Position numbers and translations under genes: made by a program | Notes under the pieces: generated by a model | What the model saw: only the letters and a program-made list of their open reading frames with translations | The model's database searches: none | What the model was told of the DNA's origin: nothing | Assembly: GCA_021795095.1 (NCBI GenBank) | Contig: JAJYPU010000043.1 | Coordinates: 1-13,252, forward strand | Length of the DNA: 13,252 bases | From: Actinomycetes bacterium | Lineage (GTDB): Bacteria > Actinomycetota > Acidimicrobiia > Acidimicrobiales > RAAP-2 | Direction of reading: 5' to 3' | Shown here: in pieces, positions 1-7,076 of the stretch | Numbering within the stretch: position 1 is the first letter of the stretch | Layout of the letters: the number at the start of each line of letters is the position of its first letter

Positions 1-1
1 G

Positions 2-958
2 GGGGCTCCCACCTCGATGGTCGTGACCACGCGTGGGAACACGCTGGTCACGCTTGATTTGACGGCGAGTACCGCGGTCACGATGAAGCATGCGTCGGGA
101 CCACTCACGCTGGCCAACCTCGCGACTGGTGAGCGCGTGAGCGTGACCCCGGCACCGGGCTCGTCGCTCGCGTCCTTCACCGCCGCGTCGGTGAAGATCC
201 AGGTGCCCGAGATCCACCACATTGAAGGGGTAGTCTTCTCGGTCAACGGTACCTCGTCGATGGTCGTGACGACCCCCGAAAGCGGACAAGTGACCGTCAA
301 CTTCACTCCGAGCACCGCGGTCACGATGGAGCACGCGTCGGGACCAGTGGCGCTGACCAACCTCGCCGCCGGTGAGCGTGTCAGCGTGACCCCGTCGTCG
401 ACCTCGACGCCGGGTGACTTCGTCGCCGCCGCGATCCAGATCCAGGTGCCCGAGATCCACCACATTGAAGGGGTCATCGGTACGATCACGACGACGAACA
501 GCGTCGTCACGTCGATGGTGGTCAACACTGGCCATAGTGGGACGGTCACCGTCAACTTCGTGCCGACCACCGTCATCACGATGGAGCACGCGTCGGGACC
601 GATGACGCCGGCGAACCTCGTCGCCGGTGAGCGGGTGAACGTGACTCCGTCATCGACCTCGACGCCGGGTGACTTCGTCGCCGCCTCGGTTCGAGTCCAG
701 GCGACGGAGATCCACCCGATAGAGGGCGTGGTGTACTCCGTCAATGGCGCTACGTCGATGGTGGTGACCAACCGTGACCACGGATCGGTCACGGTGTTCT
801 TCACGCCGACGACCTCGGTCGTGATGAATCACACGTCGACGCTGATCACCTCGACCAGTGTGACCAAGGGTGAGCGCGTGAACGTGACCCCCGCGTCGAC
901 CTCCACACCCACGTCCTTCGTTGCCGCTTCGGTGAGGATCCAGGTACAGGACAAGTAG
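2..958 (+). CDS. DUF5666-like tandem-repeat protein, 5'-truncated by window edge
   Basis: The reading frame is open from base 2. An ATG at 17 is internal, because codons 2-16 (GAPTS) already match the start of the repeat seen later (NGTSS, NGATS before MVV). The gene therefore begins upstream and any signal peptide is out of view. The visible part is four repeat units of about 76-85 residues (units end near bases 229, 472, 727 and 955). Each has the order SMVVTT, VTVNFTP-T, TM-HASGP, L-AGERV-VTP, FVAASV-IQV, then a PEIHHIEG linker. This beta-rich layout with a GERV-V element resembles DUF5666 domains, also seen in the gene at 2811. The repeats are Thr/Ser/Val rich with almost no Cys, which suits an exported surface or wall protein; function is unknown. 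It ends right after the last repeat, with no sorting signal or C-terminal membrane helix. A terminator follows 21 bp later. The family call is by motif resemblance only. Confidence 0.75.
   Translation, partial: GAPTSMVVTTRGNTLVTLDLTASTAVTMKHASGPLTLANLATGERVSVTPAPGSSLASFTAASVKIQVPEIHHIEGVVFSVNGTSSMVVTTPESGQVTVNFTPSTAVTMEHASGPVALTNLAAGERVSVTPSSTSTPGDFVAAAIQIQVPEIHHIEGVIGTITTTNSVVTSMVVNTGHSGTVTVNFVPTTVITMEHASGPMTPANLVAGERVNVTPSSTSTPGDFVAASVRVQATEIHPIEGVVYSVNGATSMVVTNRDHGSVTVFFTPTTSVVMNHTSTLITSTSVTKGERVNVTPASTSTPTSFVAASVRIQVQDK
17..955 (+). repeat. Four in-frame coding repeats (~230-255 bp units)
   Basis: Units lie at about 17-229 (incomplete at its 5' end), 230-472, 473-727 and 728-955. Similarity is patchy at DNA level. 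Bases 195-231 and 438-474 are identical over 37 nt (offset 243). Bases 398-430 and 653-685 are identical over 33 nt (offset 255). A shared stretch around the HASGP codons occurs near 323 and 578. All offsets are multiples of three, so copy-number change would keep the frame. The last unit is the most diverged and lacks the HASGP and PEIHHIEG motifs. Confidence 0.85.
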
Positions 959-979
959 TCGCGCAACGGCGCAAGAATT

Positions 980-1015
980 GAGAGAGCCCCGGACCACCTG
1001 GCCCGGGGCTCTCTC
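980..1015. terminator. Hairpin terminator between convergent genes
   Basis: A perfect 13-bp stem pairs 980-992 (GAGAGAGCCCCGG) with 1003-1015, enclosing a 10-nt loop. It lies between the stop of the repeat protein (958) and the stop of the minus-strand permease (1029). On the + strand it is followed by a short TTGT, with no long T-tract. On the - strand the downstream bases are not T-rich. The position suggests it serves both convergent genes. Confidence 0.85.
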
Positions 1016-1028
1016 GTTGTAAGCGGGG

Positions 1029-2585
1029 TTAGCGGTTCGGCTCGAGCTCCTTCTGACGCGCGACCTGCATGCCGACGTAGCCGGTGACCTTCTCGAAGAG
1101 GAAGTAGAGGATCGCGGCGACGAGGATGCCAAAGGGGATGGAGAAGTCGGCCCCACCGAACCAGCCCGCCGGGCCGCAGTTGGCGCTCGCTGTGCCCGTG
1201 CAGTAGAACGCGCCGAAGTGGTTGGAGACGGGCGTCATCCAGTGGAACGGGAAGTTCACCGGCGGCGGGGCCTTGGAGTAGGCGATGGTCGAGGCGACCA
1301 GCCCGACGACGAAGGCGACGATCGCGTTCCAGTTGACCCCGGTCTTACCCCCGAAGTAGAGGCCGTCTCGGTCGGTGCGCTGCAGTTCGGCGGGGTTGTA
1401 CCGGAACCCGCGAAGGATCCAGTCCATGATGTAGACCCCGAACCACGGTGCGATCCACACGATGAGCACCCCGACGAACTCTTTCATGTACAGCGAGAAG
1501 GTCGATTGGAACATCGCGTAGATGGTGAGCAGGCCCGCGATGATGCTGTCCATCACGACCGCCTGGTAGCGCTTGAGGTGGATTCCCATCGCCTGAACCG
1601 AGACCCCGGAGCTGTAGAGGTCCAGGGAGTTGATCCCGAAGAGCTGGACGATCGCGAAGACGAGGAAGACCGCGATGACCCAGGAGGGGATGAAGCGCTG
1701 GCCGTAGAGCGCCTGCAGCGGGTTCGAGCTGTTCCAGGCCTGGACCTGTGCGCTCGAGGAGATGAAGGTGTAGGTGAGCGCTCCGAGGGTCATGAGCACA
1801 ATCTCGGGCAGTGCGGTACCGAGGAAGACCCACCCGACCACGGCCCCCTTCTTCGTGTCACGGGGTAGGTAACGGGTGTAATCGTTGCCGCACTCGGTCC
1901 AGCCGAGCCCCGACAGCGCGATGGTGAAGGCGAGACCGGCGGTGTAGAGCTCCCACCCACCGAGGAATCCCTTGAAGTGCACCGAGCCGTGCTTCACGTC
2001 GAAGATCGCGAACAGGACGAAGATCGCGATGAAGGGGATGATCAGTGCGCGCAGGATCTTGACCATGGTGGCGTGACCGAGGTAGGGCATGACCGCCTGG
2101 ATGGCCGCAGCGAGGATGATCAGGATCACCTTAAACGGGCTGCTGACGTGCACACCGGCCATCTGGAAGAGGACCATGGCCGCGCCGACGATGAGGATGA
2201 GCCCCTCGGTCTCGAAGCCCAGCTGGGTGATCCAGTTGAAGAAGCTCACGATGCGCGAGCCGCGCAGCCCGAAGGGGGCACGGCTGATCGCGAACGCCGT
2301 GGTGCCCGATTCGGGACCCTGCAGCGACGCGACCCCGAGCAGCAAGAAGGACAGGTTGCCGAGGACGATGAGGCTCAGGGCGGTCCAGAAGCTGAACCCG
2401 AAGCCCATGAGGATCGCACCGTAGATGAAGTACTCGACGTTGACCGCCGAGCCCGTCCACATGGCGCCGATGTTGCGGGCGGTGGCCCATCGCTCCTGCT
2501 CGGGTATGAAGTCGATCCCGTGCTGTTCTATGTGAAACGGCTGGTCTTCAACCGAGCCGTCGTGTGATTCCAACGTCGACGCCAC
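1029..2585 (-). CDS. NCS1-family nucleobase:cation symporter (cytosine/purine/allantoin permease type)
   Basis: 518 aa, the usual size for NCS1 transporters, with a hydrophilic N-terminus and about 12 hydrophobic segments. Family signals are the N-terminal IEQHGIDFIPEQER leading to MWTGSAVNVEYF (TM1 region, residues 43-53), then PESGTTAFAISRAPFGLRGSR (roughly 91-111), and a late IVWIAPWFGVYIMDW segment. NCS1 proteins import cytosine, purines, allantoin, hydantoins or thiamine-type substrates with Na+ or H+; the exact substrate cannot be told from the sequence. The start is GTG at 2585 with a GGGAGGA ribosome site 8 nt upstream. No nucleobase-degrading enzyme is adjacent, so the gene appears monocistronic, convergent with the repeat protein and divergent from the exported protein at 2811. 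A conserved inverted repeat lies in its leader. Confident in family, not in substrate. Confidence 0.9.
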   Translation of the reverse strand: MASTLESHDGSVEDQPFHIEQHGIDFIPEQERWATARNIGAMWTGSAVNVEYFIYGAILMGFGFSFWTALSLIVLGNLSFLLLGVASLQGPESGTTAFAISRAPFGLRGSRIVSFFNWITQLGFETEGLILIVGAAMVLFQMAGVHVSSPFKVILIILAAAIQAVMPYLGHATMVKILRALIIPFIAIFVLFAIFDVKHGSVHFKGFLGGWELYTAGLAFTIALSGLGWTECGNDYTRYLPRDTKKGAVVGWVFLGTALPEIVLMTLGALTYTFISSSAQVQAWNSSNPLQALYGQRFIPSWVIAVFLVFAIVQLFGINSLDLYSSGVSVQAMGIHLKRYQAVVMDSIIAGLLTIYAMFQSTFSLYMKEFVGVLIVWIAPWFGVYIMDWILRGFRYNPAELQRTDRDGLYFGGKTGVNWNAIVAFVVGLVASTIAYSKAPPPVNFPFHWMTPVSNHFGAFYCTGTASANCGPAGWFGGADFSIPFGILVAAILYFLFEKVTGYVGMQVARQKELEPNR

Positions 2586-2593
2586 GTTCGTGG

Positions 2594-2600
2594 TCCTCCC
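2594..2600 (-). promoter_or_regulatory. Ribosome binding site fixing the permease GTG start
   Basis: On the minus strand GGGAGGA stands 8 nt before GTG at 2585-2583. It is the strongest Shine-Dalgarno in the window and supports GTG rather than a later ATG as start. Confidence 0.75.
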
Positions 2601-2623
2601 TAATAGATGTGTCTCACCTGTAC

Positions 2624-2653
2624 GGCTCCGTGAGGGGCTAGTCGCACGGAGCC
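2624..2653. promoter_or_regulatory. Perfect 9-bp inverted repeat in the permease leader
   Basis: GGCTCCGTG (2624-2632) and CACGGAGCC (2645-2653) are exact complements around a 12-nt loop. The repeat lies 38-68 nt upstream of the NCS1 permease start, with no T-run on either side, so it is not an obvious intrinsic terminator. It could be an operator for a dimeric repressor or an RNA stem in the permease 5' leader. No known riboswitch consensus was recognised. Confidence 0.5.
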
Positions 2654-2810
2654 AGTCTGCCCGATGGCGACCCCTGAAGGGTGCTTTGCCAAAACCGCCG
2701 CCGCCGGCCCAGTTTTAGCGAGGTCTTACGTCGACCACAACGGGTCCTCAGACAAGTTCAGCAGGATGGTCGGGTCTCGCCCTCCCTCTCGAGACAGAAA
2801 GTAGGGAACC

Positions 2811-3761
2811 ATGTCCGCAAAGAAGAATCACCGGGTCGGCCGGCGCGTTGGCGTCTCGACGGTGGTGGCGATCGGTGCGCTCGCGACCGGTATCAGTGTC
2901 GCCGGTGCCGCGTCCAACGCCGGGTCGACCGCGACCAAGGCAACGACATCGATGTCTCGTCCTGCGCACGCTGGGGACCGTGGACGCTTCGGCGACCTCG
3001 GCGTCGTCGGCTCGGTCACCGCAGTCAGCCCGACCTCGATCACGGTGCAGGACCCCGGGGGCGCCGTCGCGACCTACGCCATCTCGGGATCGACCGTCGT
3101 GCGTAAGGACGGCGCCGCGGCCACTGCCGCCAGCCTGGCCGTTGGCGAGAACGTCGCGGTCATGGTCTCCTCGGCGGGGTCAAAGACCGCCGCCACCATC
3201 GTCGTCGTCCCGCTGGGGGCTCCCGTAGGCGACGCGCCGGGTGGCGTCGTGACAAACGTGAGCTCGACCTCGATCACGGTGAGCCACGCCGACGGCACCT
3301 CGTCCACCTACGCGATCGACCCGTTGACCACGGTGAACGAGGGGCGCACGCGCGCCGCGGCGTCCGCCCTCGCGGTGGGCGAGCGGGTCCAGGTCCGGAC
3401 TTCCACGACGAGTTCGACGACCGCGGCCACCATCGAGATCGACCTCGCCCACGTCGCGGGGACGGTCGTATCGGTCACGGGTGACACCATCACCGTGAGT
3501 GACCGCCAAGGCTTCTACCGAACTATTCAGGTCGGCGACACGACGACCTACCTGAAAGCGGGCGCGAGTGCCACTTTGGGCGACGTGACGACCGGCACCG
3601 TGATCGCGGCCGACGGGACGGTCGGCGCCGATCACACCACCCTGGAAGCCGTTACGGTCGGCATCGGGCTCGCGCCGACGCCGGGCGGGGCACCGGGCGC
3701 GTGGGCGGGGCACCGGGCACGCCAGATCACGCGAGGCCATGTGGCCCCGGCATGGACATGA
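2811..3761 (+). CDS. Exported protein with three DUF5666-like repeats
   Basis: 316 aa. An N-terminal signal peptide is clear: basic MSAKKNHRVGRR, a hydrophobic stretch to about residue 32, and a likely AGA-AS cleavage. Three repeats follow at about residues 64-135, 145-214 and 216-285. Each starts G-V-V/T-x-x-V and carries TSITV-type strands (DTITV in the third). The first two also have an SLAVGENVAV/ALAVGERVQV element and an AATI strand, while the third diverges after its first strands. This is the DUF5666-like plan, so it is a paralogue-like relative of the protein at the left edge. Function is unknown; such proteins are thought to be extracytoplasmic. The start ATG follows AGGGA by 3 nt. 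The last ~20 residues (AWAGHRARQITRGHVAPAWT) do not look like the rest and follow a 20-bp tandem duplication that changes the frame. A strong terminator follows. Confidence 0.75.
   Translation: MSAKKNHRVGRRVGVSTVVAIGALATGISVAGAASNAGSTATKATTSMSRPAHAGDRGRFGDLGVVGSVTAVSPTSITVQDPGGAVATYAISGSTVVRKDGAAATAASLAVGENVAVMVSSAGSKTAATIVVVPLGAPVGDAPGGVVTNVSSTSITVSHADGTSSTYAIDPLTTVNEGRTRAAASALAVGERVQVRTSTTSSTTAATIEIDLAHVAGTVVSVTGDTITVSDRQGFYRTIQVGDTTTYLKAGASATLGDVTTGTVIAADGTVGADHTTLEAVTVGIGLAPTPGGAPGAWAGHRARQITRGHVAPAWT
3683..3722 (+). repeat. 20-bp near-perfect tandem duplication at the gene's 3' end
   Basis: Bases 3683-3702 and 3703-3722 match at 18 of 20 positions, beginning with GGGCGGGGCACCGGGC in both. 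Twenty is not a multiple of three, so the second copy shifts the frame of everything after it. With one copy removed, the frame would continue to the TGA at 3770-3772 and give a tail ending CGPGMDMMAH. Confidence 0.7.
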
Positions 3762-3790
3762 TGGCCCACTGACGGTCATCACCACATTCG

Positions 3791-3829
3791 TCAGGGCCCG
3801 GGTGGTTCCTCCCGCCACCTGGGCCCTGA
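3791..3829 (+). terminator. Hairpin terminator after the exported DUF5666-like gene
   Basis: Bases 3791-3805 (TCAGGGCCCGGGTGG) pair with 3815-3829 over 15 bp, with a single G-U in RNA and a 9-nt loop. It starts 30 nt after the stop at 3761. The following bases hold only scattered T, as is common for high-GC actinobacterial terminators. It isolates the next gene transcriptionally. Confidence 0.8.
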
Positions 3830-3913
3830 TATGTCGTCGACGAGCACGGACCGCTGAGGGCGGTCACAGTCAAAGAATTAACGGTCCGCCACCGTTTCAC
3901 CGGTCGGGGTTGC

Positions 3914-3919
3914 TAGGTT
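3914..3919 (+). promoter_or_regulatory. Possible -10 element (TAGGTT) for the solute-binding protein gene
   Basis: TAGGTT fits the actinobacterial TANNNT -10 pattern and lies in the gap between the terminator and the gene. It would give a leader of about 50 nt. No good -35 match is visible at 17-18 nt spacing, so this is a weak call. Confidence 0.3.
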
Positions 3920-3960
3920 CACCGACAGGGGGGACTCGGCAGACCGCTGGATCCTGGTGC

Positions 3961-3966
3961 GAGAGG
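3961..3966 (+). promoter_or_regulatory. Ribosome binding site supporting the start at 3976
   Basis: GAGAGG ends immediately before an ATG at 3967, too close to serve it, but 9 nt before the in-frame ATG at 3976. Spacing therefore favours 3976. A third ATG at 3988 would be 21 nt away. Confidence 0.55.
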
Positions 3967-3975
3967 ATGTCGACG

Positions 3976-5874
3976 ATGGCTTCAACGATGGACCGGCGGA
4001 CGTTTCTTACCCATTCCGCGGCGACGGTGGGCGGTATCGCGATGGCGGGGACCGTCGTCGACGACTTGCTCGCCACCGCGGCCGGAGCGGCGCCGGGGAT
4101 CAATCTCGGCAAGCCCAAGCTCGGCGGGACCCTACGGGTGGGTCTGGTCTCGGACGTGCCGAACTACCACATCTTCAATGGCGCGCAGGGCAAGATGGAC
4201 TCCTCGGGGTTCTGCGTGGCCAACGCGCTCTACGACGCGCTCTTCGTCTCGTCGGCGAACGGCCGGACGTGGCTGCCCATGCTCGCACTCTCGGCGACGC
4301 CGAGCAACGGCTACAAGACCTGGACCGTGGTGCTACGCCGGGGCGTGTCATTCTCCAACGGCGACCCGTTCAATGCGGACATCGTCGTGGCCAACTTCAA
4401 CGCCGCGGCCGCCGACCCGACGGTCGGGCTCGCGATCCGTCCCATCATCGCCTCGGTCACCAAGGTGAACGAATACGTCGTCAAGTTCAACTTGGTCATC
4501 GCCTACTCGACCTTCCCCTACGGCGCGCTCTGTGAGCAGCAGACCGCGTACATGGCTCACCCGAGCACATTCTCGCCGAGTTACACGGGTAATCCCATCG
4601 GCACCGGTCCCTTCAAGGTGGAGTCGTGGCAGATCAACTACGAGTCGAAGTTCGTGCGCAACCCGCGCTACTGGCGCAAGGACGCCCACCATCGCCGGTT
4701 GCCCTACCTCGACGGGGTCACGTTCCGCACGATCCCCGACGACCCGACCCGCAACCTCGCCCTGCAGTCGGGCCAGGTGGACATGATCCTGACCCAGGAC
4801 GGGGCGAGCGTGGCGAACCTCGAGACGATGAAGGGCATCACGTACCGCACCGACCTCCACGACCCGACGAATCCCGACTCGCTCTGCCTGATCGTCAACA
4901 CGACGGGCACGATGAACCAGTACTTCGCGTGGGCCGGTGAGTTCGCCACGTCCGGCGTGCCCGGGGCGCTGTCGTACATCGAAAAGGGCCAGGCCGTGCC
5001 CACACAGGTCCAGCTCGCCGACTACGAAGGGACGATGGGCGCGGTCGATCCGTCCACGCTCACCTGGAACACGAGGTTGAAGCCGGTCTTGAACGACGTC
5101 TCGATCCGTCAGGCCTGCGCCATGGCGATCAACCGCAAGACCTTCCACAAGGTCGTCGCGGGTGGCGTCCAGCCGGTCTCGGACGGTATCTACAAGTCCT
5201 CGTCGCCCTACTACCGCAACCCGCACTACCCGTCCTTTGACCCGAAGCGGGCCAAGTCGCTGGTCGAGGCGTACAAGAGCAAGCACAACGTCTCGACTGT
5301 GGGCTTCGTCCTCGACTACATCGCCGGGAGCGCGTCGTCCGAGAAGGGCTTCGCGTTCCTGTCCCAGCAGCTCCAGGCGGTCGGCATCACGGTCACGCCC
5401 CGACCGCTCACCCAGTCGACGCTGATCCAGAACGTCATCGTCGGGCAGTTCGACTGCGCGGACTGGATCCAGTTCGGCGGGGTCGACCCGGCGCTCAACT
5501 ACGTCTGGTTCGTTTCCCAGCCCGCGACGACGTCGCCGGCCCAGGGGGGACTCGGACTGACCGCGCTGCCAGCGAACACGTTCATCGCCGGTGCGGTCAA
5601 CTTCGCCCACCTGGGCGACCCCATGATCGAGGGCGCCATGCTGAACGCGCTCGCGTCCCCGGCCAATTCGGGCCAGTTGCGCTCGCTGTGGTCCTCCGTG
5701 AACCAGCGGTTCGCCAAGGACATCCCGTACCTGTTCCTCACCTTCATCGTCACGGGATGGGCGGCGCGCGACAACATCGAGAACTGGGCCTACGCCACTG
5801 CGGGCGACGGAACGACGCGCTGCTTGAACCCCGACCTCGGTTCTGCGCGATGGGACCAGATCTGGATCAAGTGA
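3976..5874 (+). CDS. ABC transporter solute-binding protein, family 5 (peptide/nickel type), Tat-exported
   Basis: 632 aa from the preferred start. The frame is open further upstream (ATG at 3739), but that would overlap the previous gene and its terminator and bury the signal peptide. The N-terminus MASTMDRRTFLTHSAATVGG is a twin-arginine signal (RR at residues 7-8), followed by an Ala-rich stretch ending near AAGAAPG. No lipobox cysteine is seen. The SBP_bac_5 fold follows: GGTLRVGLVSDVPNYHIFN at its start, then RRGVSFSNGDPFNADIVVANF near residues 122-142, GTGPFKVESW near 209-218, and AINRKTFHKVVAGG in the second lobe. These proteins capture oligopeptides, nickel chelates, sugars or other solutes outside the membrane and deliver them to a permease. 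The ligand cannot be predicted. It has no adjacent permease or ATPase genes, and faces the MFS gene tail-to-tail with 2 bp between stops. Confidence 0.9.
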   Translation: MASTMDRRTFLTHSAATVGGIAMAGTVVDDLLATAAGAAPGINLGKPKLGGTLRVGLVSDVPNYHIFNGAQGKMDSSGFCVANALYDALFVSSANGRTWLPMLALSATPSNGYKTWTVVLRRGVSFSNGDPFNADIVVANFNAAAADPTVGLAIRPIIASVTKVNEYVVKFNLVIAYSTFPYGALCEQQTAYMAHPSTFSPSYTGNPIGTGPFKVESWQINYESKFVRNPRYWRKDAHHRRLPYLDGVTFRTIPDDPTRNLALQSGQVDMILTQDGASVANLETMKGITYRTDLHDPTNPDSLCLIVNTTGTMNQYFAWAGEFATSGVPGALSYIEKGQAVPTQVQLADYEGTMGAVDPSTLTWNTRLKPVLNDVSIRQACAMAINRKTFHKVVAGGVQPVSDGIYKSSSPYYRNPHYPSFDPKRAKSLVEAYKSKHNVSTVGFVLDYIAGSASSEKGFAFLSQQLQAVGITVTPRPLTQSTLIQNVIVGQFDCADWIQFGGVDPALNYVWFVSQPATTSPAQGGLGLTALPANTFIAGAVNFAHLGDPMIEGAMLNALASPANSGQLRSLWSSVNQRFAKDIPYLFLTFIVTGWAARDNIENWAYATAGDGTTRCLNPDLGSARWDQIWIK

Positions 5875-5876
5875 CG

Positions 5877-7040
5877 CTAGTTCGCTGTTGCGGCGCGCAC
5901 GTGGCCGCGAACGTCTCGCCACCACACGAGCGTCGTCAGCGTGAGTAGCGCTGACACGAGGGCCATCACCGTGAAGGGCAGCGCTTCGTTCAAAGTGAAG
6001 AGGTAGCCCGACACGCTCGCGGCAATCGCGAGGGAGGCGGTGTTGGCCGTCGCGTAGAGACCCTGACGTCGCCCGAGTTCGCGTGACTCGGCGCCCTGGG
6101 TGAGGAGCGACGAGATCGACGGCATCGACAGCGACGTGCCGATGGACTCGAGTGAGCCGAGCAGCAGGAGCGCGACGTTGTTGTGGATGTGAGGATAGAG
6201 CGAGAGGAAGAACGCGACGTTGAGCAGCCCGAGGAAGGAAATCACGCGTCGGTTCGCGTGATCGGCGAGCCAGCCCCCGGCCCGGCTCAGCGCGACCCAG
6301 GGGATGCTGAAGAGCGTCCAACTCAAGCGGATCTGGAGCGTCGACGCGTGGTGGGCGTGCATCAAGAGGCTCCAGCACGCTTCGTAGACGCCGATCGCGA
6401 TGCCCGTCGCACTCGCCGCGGTCAGTGCGCCCAGCACCTGGGGTGTCCACTGGAGCCTCGGCAGCGGCAGGGTCGAGTCGACGATGTCGCCCAGTGAGAT
6501 GCGGCTCGTCTGCAATGCGGCGAGCAGGCTGACGACCCCGGTGACGAAGAAGGCCCACCCGAGGGTCCGTACCGACGCGACAACGCCGACCACGGGTCCA
6601 ATCGCGATCCCGAGCAGTTGCGCGGCCATGATCCGTGAGACGGCGCGGCCCCGTTCGGACTCGGCGAACAGAGCCGACACCGCCGAGAGTGACGCGACTT
6701 CGATGGCGCCCGCGGCTGCTCCCTGGAAGCCGCGAGTCAGCGCGAACCACGGGGCCGCCACCGGGAGTAAGTAGGTCATGCTCGCCAGGCCGTAGACGAC
6801 GAGGCTCGCGATCAGGATCGGACGGCGCCCGAAGCGGTCGGCGAGATGGCCGAGTGCGAATTGGGTGGCCACGCCCGCGACAAAGAAGGCCGCCATGATG
6901 AAGCCAATGACGGTGGGCGTTCCTCCGCGATGCTCGAGGAAGAGGGGGAGTAACGGTAGGCCGAGTGTGGCGCCCATCCACTGCAACGCGACGATGACGG
7001 TCAACCGGTTGAGCGTCTGGTTGGCGGTCGTCGTTGACAC
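5877..7040 (-). CDS. Major facilitator superfamily transporter (DHA1 drug-efflux-like)
   Basis: 387 aa with about 12 hydrophobic segments, the normal MFS size. Motif A is clear as GHLADRFGRRPIL at residues 64-76 in the TM2-TM3 loop, with a degenerate echo GGWLADHANRRVI in the second half. These features place it among proton-driven exporters of the drug:H+ antiporter type; the substrate is unknown. The start is GTG at 7040. There is no good ribosome site, but TAGCGT stands 7 nt before the GTG, suggesting a leaderless transcript. The gene lies 36 bp downstream of the CadD-like gene on the same strand, so it may also be read through from it. Its stop is 2 bp from the stop of the solute-binding protein gene, leaving no space for a terminator. 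Confidence 0.87.
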   Translation of the reverse strand: MSTTTANQTLNRLTVIVALQWMGATLGLPLLPLFLEHRGGTPTVIGFIMAAFFVAGVATQFALGHLADRFGRRPILIASLVVYGLASMTYLLPVAAPWFALTRGFQGAAAGAIEVASLSAVSALFAESERGRAVSRIMAAQLLGIAIGPVVGVVASVRTLGWAFFVTGVVSLLAALQTSRISLGDIVDSTLPLPRLQWTPQVLGALTAASATGIAIGVYEACWSLLMHAHHASTLQIRLSWTLFSIPWVALSRAGGWLADHANRRVISFLGLLNVAFFLSLYPHIHNNVALLLLGSLESIGTSLSMPSISSLLTQGAESRELGRRQGLYATANTASLAIAASVSGYLFTLNEALPFTVMALVSALLTLTTLVWWRDVRGHVRAATAN

Positions 7041-7053
7041 GGCTCCGACGCTA
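7041..7053 (-). promoter_or_regulatory. Putative leaderless promoter -10 (TAGCGT) of the MFS gene
   Basis: On the minus strand TAGCGT (7053-7048) is followed by 7 nt and then GTG (7040). A transcript starting about 7 nt after the hexamer would begin at the start codon. The only alternative, a GGAG 2 nt before GTG, is too close to act as a normal ribosome site. Confidence 0.45.
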
Positions 7054-7076
7054 GCGGTCGGCCCCGGTCGCCGAGG

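Noticed and set aside
17..19. ATG 17 as the true start of the left repeat protein
   Set aside because: Upstream codons continue the repeat consensus to the window edge, so the ATG is internal.
1218..2567. Plus-strand open frames inside the permease gene
   Set aside because: Composition is charged-residue shadow of membrane codons read antisense; the minus-strand protein has clear NCS1 motifs.
2586..2700. Guanidine-I (ykkC) or purine riboswitch upstream of the NCS1 permease
   Set aside because: A short ACUGG-C-CCG-like stretch on the minus strand is the only resemblance; the other conserved ykkC and purine-aptamer blocks are absent.
3739..3975. N-terminal extension of the solute-binding protein from ATG 3739
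   Set aside because: It would overlap the previous gene, run through its terminator hairpin and put about 79 residues in front of the twin-arginine signal.
3830..3975. Small gene or RNA in the gap before the solute-binding protein
   Set aside because: No start with a ribosome site and no stable RNA fold beyond the terminator stem was seen; only a weak TAGGTT promoter candidate.
4348..6981. An 877-residue open frame on the minus strand across the solute-binding protein and MFS genes
   Set aside because: It is Arg/His/Gly/Asp-rich shadow coding typical of high-GC DNA, overlaps two clear genes and has no recognisable motif.
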